Below are positions 45,651 through 55,560 of a stretch of 64,000 bases of DNA, piece after piece. A program made the position numbers and the translations under genes. The DNA comes from Allium sativum (taxonomy: Eukaryota > Streptophyta > Magnoliopsida > Asparagales > Amaryllidaceae). Location: assembly GCA_030737875.1 (NCBI GenBank), contig CM060926.1:162327579-162391578 (forward strand), written 5' to 3'. Position 1 is the stretch's first letter, and each line of letters starts with the position of its first letter. Below the pieces are notes generated by a model. It had not been told where the DNA came from and ran no database searches. It saw only the letters and a list, made by a program, of their open reading frames with translations.

Positions 45651-47027
45651 TCCTCAGGAGAAGTGAATTCTACTATGAAATCGGCGAGAGCTTGTCCGAG
45701 GATGGCTCGACGAGGGATGAAGGTTATCTCAAACTGGCTTAGCTCCATACTCCACTTTAATAGCTGTCCAGACGCCTCGGGTCGCTGTAGGACCGGTCGT
45801 AGCGGCTGGTCAGTGAAACCTTTATGGGATGAGACTGGAAGTATGGTCAAAGCTTTTGAGAAGAAATCAATAAGCAGAATGCCAGCTTCTCCAGCTTCGG
45901 ATAATTCTTCTTTACCCCCATCAATCGTTTGCTTATGTAGTAGATGGGTCGTCGGATGCGATCCTCGATGAGTACTAATGCTGAGCTGATTGCCTGCATG
46001 GAAATAACCAAATAAACGTATAAGTTCTCATGGTCTATGGGTTTGGATAGGATAGGTAGCCTCTCTAAGTGATTTAGAAGGTCCTCGAATGCACAGACGC
46101 ATTCTGGGGTCCACTCAAAGTTGCGTTTCCCATTTCGAAGTAAATCGAAGAAAGGAATGCACTTGTCAGTGGCCTTAAAGACGAACCGACTTAAAGCGGC
46201 GACCTTTCCATTTAGACTTTGGACATCTTTGATGTTCTGGGGGATTTGGATATCCCGGATAGCTTGGATTTTTTCTAGATTGGCTTCGATGCCCCGGGAG
46301 TTGACGATGAAACCCAAGAATTTTCCTAAAGTGACGTCGAAGGAACATTTCCGGGGGTTGAGTTTCATGTCGTACTGCCGAAGGACATCGAACATTTCAG
46401 AGAGGTCGTGGACATGGTCGCTTGACACTTTATTTTACTAACATATCGTCCACGTACACCTTCATGGATTTCCCAATTTGGTTTTTGAAGAGATGATTAA
46501 CCATTCGCTAATAAGTGGCGCTGACATTCTTGAGGCCGACGGGCATGGCGCGATAGCAGTAAAGTCCAAGGTCGGTTATGAAAAAGGTATGATCCTGGTC
46601 GTGAAGATTCATTGAGATCTGATTGTAGCTTGAATAGGCGTCCATAGAAGATAGGAGCTAGTATCCGACGGTGGACTCAACAAGTCAGTCGATCTTCGGG
46701 AGTGGAAAGTTGTCCTTGGGACATGCCATTTACCGTTTGCTTTTTTGACCTTCCGTGGAGTGAAGATCCATAGACGCATTTTCGCCATTTACCGTTTGCT
46801 TTTTTGACCAGGACTGGATTGGAAACCCATTCTGGGTAGTCGGCTTTGCGAATGAAGTTGTCGTTGAGTAGACGGTCTACCTCTACATCGAGTGCTTTTG
46901 ACCTTTCGGGCCCCAAGAATTGGCGTTTCTGCTTGACTGGAGGCATTATGGGATCGATACTTAGATAATGGCAAGCGACTGCGGGGTTGATGCCTCTCAT
47001 GCCGGAGTGAGTCCATGCGAACACGTC
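45651..47027 (-). pseudogene. Reverse transcriptase and first RNase H of element F
   Basis: The N-terminal RT part reads FAWTHSGMRGI, FLGPERSKALDVEVDRLL and NPVLVKKANGKWR. The finger and palm middle is scrambled and shifted, with a 26-bp direct repeat (46725-46750 and 46784-46809). The catalytic YVDD is intact at 46445-46456 but is followed within five codons by a stop and frameshift. The thumb and RNase H (KCSFDV, GKFLGFIV, PIYYISKRL) are open in 45847-46428. A tether with QALADFIVEFT leads to the second RNase H. It is inactive as it stands. Confidence 0.8.
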
Positions 47028-47665
47028 TAGTTAGCCTTCAAGAAATTCACCAGATCTTCTTTGATTGCGGGATGGAGTTGCGATCCTATTTTTAACACCC
47101 TTGATGGATCACTGGGATTGACTGGAATATCCAATGTAGGCTCAACAGGGGTAGCCCTCTCGTATTCGGGTTTTTCAACCTTCCATGGATCAAGGTCATC
47201 GAAAAGACGGCAGTGGCGCCTGAGCCAAGGCTTAGACGCCACTGATTGCTATACGGAAACGGTCTTGGCGCAAAAAGACATGGGCCCAGCTTTGCCCTCG
47301 TCCTTATTGCACGCATTATTCCATTCTATTGCGTAGCATTCTCTGGCATTAGCTTGGTCGCCTTTCACCGTTCCAATCCCATTTTCTGTCGGGAACTTCA
47401 TTAGGAGAGACCATGGTGACATGCAGACCCGAAATTCTATGAGGAAAGGACGTCCGAAGAAGACGTTGTATGTGGAGACATGTCAATAACCACGAAGGTG
47501 AGGATTCAGACTCGCCTTCGATCCCCATTCCCGAGTTCGATGGGTAGGTCAATGATTCCGTCCGGACAATTGGAAGCTCCATTGAAGTCGTGGATCGTGG
47601 CATGGCATGGTTTAAGGTCCTTTGCTTCTAATCTCATATGGTCGTAAGCAGCTTTGAAAATGATG
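47028..47665 (-). pseudogene. Protease C-terminal part and linker of element F
   Basis: Continues the protease after the S insertion: IIFKAAYDHMRLEAK, HDFNGASNCPDGIIDLPIEL and further flap and body residues typical of Tat-lineage aspartic proteases. The linker to RT (DLDPWKVEKPEYERATPVEP) follows. The active-site half lies beyond LTR S at 52144-52158. Confidence 0.75.
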
Positions 47666-49429
47666 TTGACTGTAACACCCCGTAATTTGAACATAAAAAT
47701 TCACAAATTAAAGTATACTTAATTAAGTGAAATGGGTTGCGCAGAGAAATATATATATATTGATATATATATATATATATAATTGAAAATTTAATAAATA
47801 AATATGCAAAAATGTTCAAAACAGCGAATTGGGAGAGGGGAATAACCGAACCGGCCGATTTTTGAGGTCGACCCGAGCTTACTGGGTCGACTAGGGGTTA
47901 ATCCAGGGTGTTTGGCTGTCAACCCGTGGGCCGATTCGCTCGAATGCAGATTTTGCATTTGAATGGTTCTCATGGTTCAGCTTTAATCTAAAGGCCCTAA
48001 ATGGTTCCTACATGTGACTTCTTCCCCAAGACATGCTTTAAAGGCTAGGATTGGTTCTAGGGTTTATCCTAGGGCTAAAACTATCCTAGTCTTCTATAAA
48101 AAGACCCCTAACCCTCTCCTAAAACCCTCATAAAGTGATCCTACAACTAAACTATGCCAAAATGATTCCTCATCATGGCCTCCACTTCAACCCATGGCCT
48201 CCATCTTCTTCTTCATGATAGCTTAAGTGTTCTAAGCTAGTTTCAAAGTAAAGGAGCCTCTTTTCTTCATTCATGATAGATTCTATGATCATTTGAGTGA
48301 TTTCATGTTTGTATGAGAGTTCATAAGTTGCATTCTAGCCAAAGTTGCAACCTTTTCTTGACCAAAAAGAAAGGATCTTGTATGAGAGCTCATAAGCTTC
48401 ATTCAAAGCCAAAGTTGAGACCTTTCTTCTTCAAAGCAAGGATTTTTATTGATATTTGCTCAAGGGTTTCATTTGGAGCTTGTTCTTTTGGGGTTTTTGG
48501 GTGATAGCATGAATGGCTTCGTCTCAATCTTTGTTTTATATGTTGATTTGTGCCTTCATAGCATTGTAAGCCCTCTTCCTACTCTTAGATATTAACTTTA
48601 AACTTAATGTGACATGTTGTAAGTTGGGTTTGAACATTAAGTATGTTGCATGCTATCATGTTATGTATCCTATCATGACTAAAAAGTCATTATCTTAATC
48701 TTGTGGGCTTAAAGATATAAACTTTATGTTGAATGTTGCATTTTGGCAACATGAGAACTATCATGTCCCTTATGATAGCTAACATGTAATGCCATATGCG
48801 AACTTCTAGCCATCTTTCTATGTCATTTATCACCGTGATTCACCTATGTGCTAAGTTTGAGGTTGTGCATGTTTTTGAGGCCTAATAATGTAATATGCAA
48901 GTTAATGAACATGTTTATACCTCATTTGCCACCATGTTTAACTTGTGGCCTTATACCCTTTTTGTCATGCCTTTGCCAAGTTCCTTCTTTTAATCCATTA
49001 TGCGTTGTTGCGAATGTATATGCGAGTTTAAAGCGTTGGGTTACGTTATGGGTAAAACTTTAATGACGTGAAACATGATTTGGGTGAATGGGTATAAACA
49101 TGACAACATGTAACTTTGGCTATGAGCATGGGACTTGAAAACTTGACACGTATGGGTTGTAAGTGTAATAAGACACTAGACCAAACATGAAAATGGCCAA
49201 CTCGAGGTTGGGTTGAGTTTGTAGCATAAATCTACCCGGACCCGCCCGGCTTAACTAGTGGCTACAAACAATAGGATCCAATGTGAGAAGTTGGTCATGA
49301 CGCGCTTAAGACCCGAGGTTAGACTAGGTTGTGGTGTAAATCTACCCAGACCCGCCCGGCTTAACTAGTAACCACAACAAAGTCTAATGTGAGAGGTTGA
49401 GAGTGCATTAATTAAATTAACGCCATATG

Positions 49430-50110
49430 ATAAGGTTAAGTAAGTTTGACCAATGACACTTAACCGATATGACACGAATGGGTAGGTTAAGTGGGACCGG
49501 GCTTGATTTCTTAATGACACTTAACCATACAAGACAATTAGGGGATGGGGTTAAGTAATTTACGCTTAACTAATCCGACTTGGTAATTAGATGGGGTTAA
49601 GTAACCTTCACTTAACTAATCTAAACACGGTAATTAGATGGGGTTAAGTAACCTTCAATTAACTAATCTAAACACGGTAATTCGATGGGGTTAAGTTAAA
49701 CACTTAACCAATCTAAACGTGGTAATTCAATGAGGTTAAGTAACCAGTACTTAACCAACTTAACACGGTAATTTAATGAGGTTAAGTAACCAGTACTTAA
49801 CCAACTTAACACGGTAATTTAATGGGGTTAAGTAACTTATACTTGACCAATTATACATGATGATTTGATGAGGTTAAGTAACCTATACTTAACCAATCTA
49901 ATAGGTGGACCTGATAGGGTTAAGTCACAAGGCCTTTTAAAATTAGGCTTAACCATTGTAATACGATTAGTGGATGGGGTTAAGCTAACCCATACTTAAC
50001 CAATCCGACTCGATAATCTGATGGGATTAAGATAATCTATGCTTAATCAATCTAACATGATAATCTGATAGGGTTAAGACAAATAAATACTTAACCAATT
50101 TGACTTGATA
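49430..50110 (+). repeat. Tandem GGTTAAGT...ACTTAACC repeats in LTR S
   Basis: About 12 units of 45-60 bp. Each contains GGGTTAAGTAA near its start and CTTAACCAATCTAA later, so each can fold back on itself. The C LTR has about three such units at 19585-19760. Confidence 0.75.
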
Positions 50111-50938
50111 GGGTTAAGTCACGAGCTTCTTGGTACACTTAACCAACTTGTAGGGCTAAGCCTTGAACTTGAGTACTTAGCCAATCTTGACATGATTCGT
50201 AGGCGGGTTAAGTCATGAACTTGGATAACAACACTTAACCCATTTGACAAAACCCTAGCTCAGGGGACTAGGATGGAAATCGAAGTTAACAAGGATAGCG
50301 GAAAGAGGGGCTAAGTGGTAAACCTTAGTTAAGGGTAACTAAGTAATAATTCTTAGCTAAGGACATGGGACTAGTTCATAAAGAGATGAGTAACCTGGTA
50401 CGGTAGGTCATCGCTTAGTATACGAGGAGGAGCAAGTTATCTGACTAGGATAAAAGCTCCAGCGAACTGGGTGACGAAGTGAAAGCTTCGGGGAACGTGA
50501 GGGTACTCTTGGTATCCCTCTGTGAGGTGGCGAGTGGTCCATGAAACCCGGCCTCACAGGGGTTAAGGTCTGCGGTAGAAGAGCCAAGAGTATGCCTTGG
50601 TTGCTATGCGAGCGACCTAAAGACTGGGATGGATTAGCGTGGAGTCGACGATACTTGATTTTGCCCTGGGATAGCATGTCGCCGACTACCTACCATCTTT
50701 AGTCAATCGTGTACGTACGGAAAGGCAGGGAACTCCCAAAAGACCATATACTAGCTATCAAGTTATGGGTGAGGTTGGCTATCTGGAAGTGGGCATCGAT
50801 GGGCCTTAGTGTAGTTCTCATACATGATTTTTCTTGGATTGCCTTTCAGTAGTTGAGGGAGGGGTCACGTGGGACCATAGCCACGGGTACAAAAACAGAC
50901 CTTGATATCTGCATCAGCAGACGACTTAAAGCTCCCGA

Positions 50939-50980
50939 CCGAGTTCCGTATTTCTTGTTTTGCCCTGGCACGGAACTCGG
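50939..50980 (+). other. Conserved 42-nt hairpin in LTR S
   Basis: Arms CCGAGTTCCGT and ACGGAACTCGG are perfectly complementary over 11 bp. Loop and arms match LTR D (17551-17592, minus strand) at 37 of 42 positions by eye. Confidence 0.6.
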
Positions 50981-52143
50981 ATGGCACATTGAGGAACATG
51001 TGCATCTAGACATGGAAAACGATTCACGATACATACGTGGGATAAAGGGCGCGGTTGACGGGTGGCATAATCCCTAGTGGCCCTAGGTGGCTGAACTCAA
51101 ACCGAGACACGGAAACGTTCATTAGGTAGCATAATCCCTAGTGGTCCTAGGTGGCATAAATCCTAAGTGGACACGCGATAGTTCATGGTAAGAAAACATA
51201 ACTAGATCAAGGGTAGCAGTCCAAAATAACCTCAAGGATAAAATGTTCACATGGGAAAGCCCGTATGGCCTACGGCAAAGGACTGAACTTATACATGGAA
51301 AGAAACATACGAGTTAGGAAAACCTACATATGCTATATATTAGGTTGACATGGACCATTACATGACATTGGGCAAGGGACATTCATAGTTAACACATGAC
51401 GCGGGTTGGGATATTAGTACGAAAGGTGCAGAGCAAATATACATGTTAGAACTAGGGGAAATATACATGATAGATACCGTGGGATGTTATACAGGATAGA
51501 TACCTTGGGATAGTATACTTGATAGAAACCTGACAATGTGATACCTTGATTTATCTTGACACCGTAGTTTATCATGACACACTCGTGTATCTTGGTACAG
51601 TAGTGCATCCTGTTATTTTGGTTTAGCTTATCTATCTTGTCATCATACTTATGTTCATCTCAGTTCCTCATGCCCGTTAACTTTACTAGTTTATATACTG
51701 ATAGTAGATAGGGCTTACCAGTCTTTATGACTGACCCCGTTTTGTTTTGCCTCTTGTCTTCCGTTCCCCCCCCCCCCCCCAGGTTACAGGGAGGAAATGC
51801 TATTGTTAGTTTGGACTTCTTCTGTTTGAAGGTCATCACGCGTGGCTTGGACTTTTCTTGGCTATGGCTACTTTACTGGTTTACTTGGGGAATAATTTAT
51901 GAAATGGTTTTATGCTTCTTTATTATTGCAAGACAGGTTTTGATGTATTCTGATGTAAAAGGCTTTAGACCTTATTTTATAAGGTAATAAAATTTGTTTT
52001 ACTTCCGTTGTTTTATATATATATATATATATATATATTCTGTCTTGTAATATTTCTGTGCATGTTTACCTCGATAATGCTTCACCAAACCTAGTGCATT
52101 CCCTTTGTGAGTGACCCTGGCGGAGGTGGGGTGTTACATTGAC

Positions 52144-52200
52144 TGAGCTTCCCGAGTCAACCAATATTCTTTGGACAAAAGCGACACCAATTTAGGCTGT
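52144..52200 (-). pseudogene. Protease active-site segment of element F
   Basis: Minus strand encodes VQRILVDSGSSVN; the catalytic Asp-Ser-Gly is at 52150-52158. Solo LTR S separates it from the rest of the enzyme. A TAA at 52192-52194 lies just upstream. Confidence 0.78.
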
Positions 52201-54386
52201 GATTACTAAAGGATCGATGGTCAGAATTTCAATTCCCATAGAATCCCTTTCGCGGAAGACGATGTCGTCCCACATGGACTTTTGAAGCTTGGCTGGAACG
52301 AATTCATCAGGAGTGGAGCAAGCATCATGCGTAGCATGCTTTATGGAACTCACGTACTCTTTCATTTTCCGAAAATTGTCGTGTGTGGGATACAGTCCAC
52401 CATAAATAGTGTTGATCGGTATCCCACCTTGGGTTGGACGAACCCGGAGCCGTCTTGGCGGGTGCCGGGAGTGCTGGCGTTGTAGGTTTTGAAATTGCTT
52501 CAGGAGGAAAGGGCTCTTAGACGTATTGCTCGAGTCGTTTCTCATGGATAAGCTTCTCGATTGCGTCCCTAAGCTGGTGACATTCATTGGTATTATGCCC
52601 GTACATGTCGTGGTATCGGCAGTACCTTCAGGTATTTTTCTCGAGATCGGTTGATTCCCTTGTGTGTGGCTTCTTGTATGACAACGTGTTGCATGTCTCC
52701 AAGTAAATTGTTTCTAAGTCTTCATTTAGCGGGGCGTAGGTCTCGAAGGTGCAATAAGGACAGGGTTTTCTTGGCTCAGTCGGGACCTGGCCGTTATTGC
52801 GGCCACCCTGCCTACCATTACCTTGCCTCTGCCTGTAGGGACCTTCCCCCTTTTTCTGATCGAAGGGCACCCCGACTTGTTTTCCCCTGAGGTTGTTATT
52901 TACAGCGTCCTCTTGAGGGTCATCGGGGCAGCTTGTTTCGGAGAGTCGGTTCCGTCTTGCTTCCTCTTAGCATAAGTACTTCCCCGCCTTTTCATAGAAA
53001 GTGTCGAGGCTTTTTGGCTACTTCCGATCGATCCATGCCCCGAATTCGGAAGTAGGAAGGACACCTTTTGCTAGCTGAAAGAGTACGGTGCAAGGATCAG
53101 GATCCTCGACCTCGGCGAGGGCGATGTTGAACCGGGAGAGGTAGCTTTTGAGTGACTCGGCGGGTCCTTGGTATAAGTTGGATAGAGTGAGGGGGTTCTT
53201 TAGAGTCGGGATATGCACCTTGAATTGCTTGACCAATTCTGCTGCTAACTGGCCGAAGTTGTTAATGGAATCAAGTGGGAGGCGAGAGAACCATAATAAA
53301 GCGGTTCCTGATAAGAAGACCGGGAAGCACTTGCGTTTGACTGGGTCGTTTCCCCGGCTTGAGTCCATTTGCCATTCGTATCGATTTAGGAAGATACAAG
53401 GATCGGTTGTACCGTCATAGAGTGGCATCTGCGGCATGCTGAAGCATCGCAACCACTCTGCTTCATTTACCCTTCTTATGATGGGGTTACGCCTAATGTG
53501 TGCCTCCTATGAATCGTGCACGTTCCCTCACATTTCCCTCAAGATCCTTCGGACCATGTCGTGAAGATAAGTCGGATGGGGATCCGCCATCGGGATCCAT
53601 GGATTTTGGCGAGATTCTGGAGTTCTGTTGCAAGGTCGTATTCTATGATGAATGTCCGGGTCGTCTTCTTCCATGTCCTCGACATCTACAATCGGATCCT
53701 GGTGTGGATGATGAGGCGGAGCGGGTTGTTGTGGATCCTGTTCTGGATGAGCGCGGACTGTTGGGATAATGGGCCCATTATCAGGATTAGCGACCATTGG
53801 GTTTTGTCGAGGAAGGAGTTGGGTGGTTGGACCCGGTCCGTCATTGATGATCAAACGAGAGCAGTCTCGGTATTGTGCCCCCTGCTACATGTGACTGTAG
53901 TTCGGTTGCCATTGTTGTTTCCTTGCCGTTGGCGTAGCCATTTTCGTTGCCGTTACCGTTGTCGAAGGCGTTGGTGCAGACGGAGACATTGTTAATGATA
54001 CTAAACCTCCTTCGTTGATGTGGTCCCCTCGACTCGGATGAAGAAGTTTCCGAGACAGCTGGTCGAGGTCGAGCGTTGTTCCGAGCTAGCTGAAGTCGAG
54101 CGACAATGCGTTGAATGTCTTGAAGTTGTCGTATAAGGTCGATGTTGTTCCTTAATGCTTGATTGAGCTCGACAACCATGTTCTCATATTTTTCATTAAG
54201 CGCGCTGAACTGTGCTTGGGTTGCGGGAGCTTCGGGGTCCACAGAAGGAGCGGGTTCCATAGTGGCTGGGATATCCGCCGACCGAGGCTGTTGGGATGTT
54301 CCGGCTTCGGCTACGGCTGAAGAGCCGACCATTACGTTCTTTGGTCGCTTTGCCATCGTGAGCAGACTCGGCGGCAGGTTTAGCAA
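52201..54386 (-). pseudogene. Gag of element F
   Basis: The first ORF (54386-53841) has a basic start and a coiled coil (ALNEKYENMVVELNQALRNN). A frameshift leads to a Pro/Asp-rich linker (53854-53528). After two stops comes the capsid domain (53452-53018): MPLYDGTTDPCIFLNRYEWQ, GTALLWFSRLP and NFGQLAAELVKQF, the Tat-lineage Gag pattern. Near 52560-52640 a single zinc knuckle of the type YCRYHDMYGHNTNEC is present, then the protease region. It would form the particle and bind RNA in an intact element. ATG at 54386 is about 80 bases past the PBS. Confidence 0.8.
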
Positions 54387-54454
54387 AGGAACCTAAAGCT
54401 CGTCGAAGGTCGAGATGACAATGTGCGACAAAGGCGCAAATCCGAGTTTTCTCA

Positions 54455-54466
54455 GCGAAAGCACCA
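54455..54466 (-). other. Probable primer binding site of element F
   Basis: Minus strand TGGTGCTTTCGC starts three bases after the 5' LTR end. It would pair with a tRNA 3' end in ...AGCACCA; I do not assign the tRNA. Confidence 0.6.
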
Positions 54467-54468
54467 AA

Positions 54469-55458
54469 CGTTGACAGCAAAAAATGTTGTAAACACCCAA
54501 AATTCCAATTAATAGGGATTATTAATTTGGTCGTGTAGACAAGAGCTGAAAGAGGTAAATAACACGAGAGATTTATAGTGGTTCGGTCTTGAGAGAGGCC
54601 TACGTCCACTTTGAAGAGTCATTGGAATATTATTTATCACTAAGGATTACAAGGTTGAGACTATCTCATGATATCTCATTACATTCACTTTCATAATCAT
54701 CATATGCTAAGTATTTGGGATAAAGACAATTTAGTCCTTCTTCTTACTCAAAGAGGAGATGTCATTAAAGAGGCTCATGAAGCTCTCTAGAGGTCCCAAG
54801 TGAAAGAATTCCAACCCCTTTGAAGTGTGAGGCCAAGGGGTATTTATAGGAGAGGGGTTAGGTAGGAGTAGGTAGAAATAGGGGACCACACCCAGAATTT
54901 TGCACCCAACCCGCGCGCACATTTTTCGAACCCCTCTGGGGTGCGAATTTTGCACCCCGTGGGGTGAGAAATTCGTACCCCTCAGGGGTACGAGATTCGC
55001 ACCCGAGGGGTTCGAACTTCGTACCCTGCTAGGTACGAAATTTGTACTCCGAGGGGTTCGAATTTCATGCCCCGTTGGGCATGAATTTCGTACCCCTTAG
55101 GGGTACGAAATTCGTACCCCAGGGGATACGAATTTCGCACCTTGTTGGGTGCGAATCTCGTACCATTTAGGGGTGTGAAATTCGCACCCCGAGGGGTACG
55201 AAGATCGTGCCCCAAGGGGCGCGAAGACTATAAGTGCGAGTGTTTGAGGGGCTCGAGATTCGGGTTCGCGATTCCTGGGGATTAGGAGCCTTGGTTCGAA
55301 AATATATTAGAGGTGCTGCGAGGCTTTTGTTGGTGCGATCCCTCTTCAACATGTTTCCTTCGTTCCCAGGCATCCCTCTCGGCTTTAGCTCCATGCGATG
55401 TGTTGAGTTGAGCGTGCCTTATGTACTTTTGGGAACCGGACCAAAAAGTAAGTTAATA
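54469..55458 (-). repeat. 5' LTR of element F
   Basis: About 990 bp, homologous throughout to 36321-37332. TATA at 54841-54848 and the palindromic U3 block at 54910-55215. Its plus-strand right end is GTTAATA rather than GTTAACA, a point change in the terminal dinucleotide. Confidence 0.88.
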
Positions 55459-55560
55459 GAGGAATATTGTGGTGGCTTATAAAGAGACATCCTCTATTAG
55501 ATTTTGTAGGGTAAGACAGTCAAGTTTAGCGATTTTGATGGTACACCATTAGAGCAACTA
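55459..55560. other. Short host interval between elements F and G
   Basis: 102 bp that continue the sequence left of F after one copy of GAGGA is removed. Nothing recognisable. Confidence 0.6.

Larger units (their letters stand above)
47671..52138 (+). mobile_element. Solo LTR S (Tekay-type), inserted in the protease of F
   Basis: TGTAACACCCCG to GGGGTGTTACA, 4468 bp, TSD TTGAC (47666-47670, 52139-52143). It shares many blocks with the C LTR: CTTCATAGCATTGTAAGCCC, the CCCGGCTTAACTAGT blocks near 49240, the GATAGTAGATAGG segment, and the GACCCTGGCGGAGGTGGGG end. It is longer because a GGGTTAAGT/ACTTAACC repeat is expanded (49430-50110). No internal domain and only one LTR, so it is the product of LTR-LTR recombination. 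A TATA lies at 48095 and a small GTCGAC block at 47868-47893. Confidence 0.88.
36321..55458 (-). mobile_element. Tat/Retand-type gypsy element F with an antisense extra gene
   Basis: LTRs at 54469-55458 (5') and 36321-37332 (3'), 5-bp TSD GAGGA (36316-36320 and 55459-55463), PBS next to the 5' LTR and PPT next to the 3' LTR. Minus-strand order is gag, protease, RT, RNase H, second RNase H, integrase, then a gene on the opposite strand. The dual RNase H and an antisense ORF downstream of pol are known features of the plant Tat lineage. LTRs differ clearly by eye (far more than those of C), and every ORF has stops, so the insertion is older. Without solo LTR S it is about 14.7 kb. Confidence 0.9.

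Noticed and set aside
53500..53995. Plus-strand ORFs across gag of F
   Set aside because: Complement of the gag linker; the minus strand carries the recognisable Tat-type Gag motifs.
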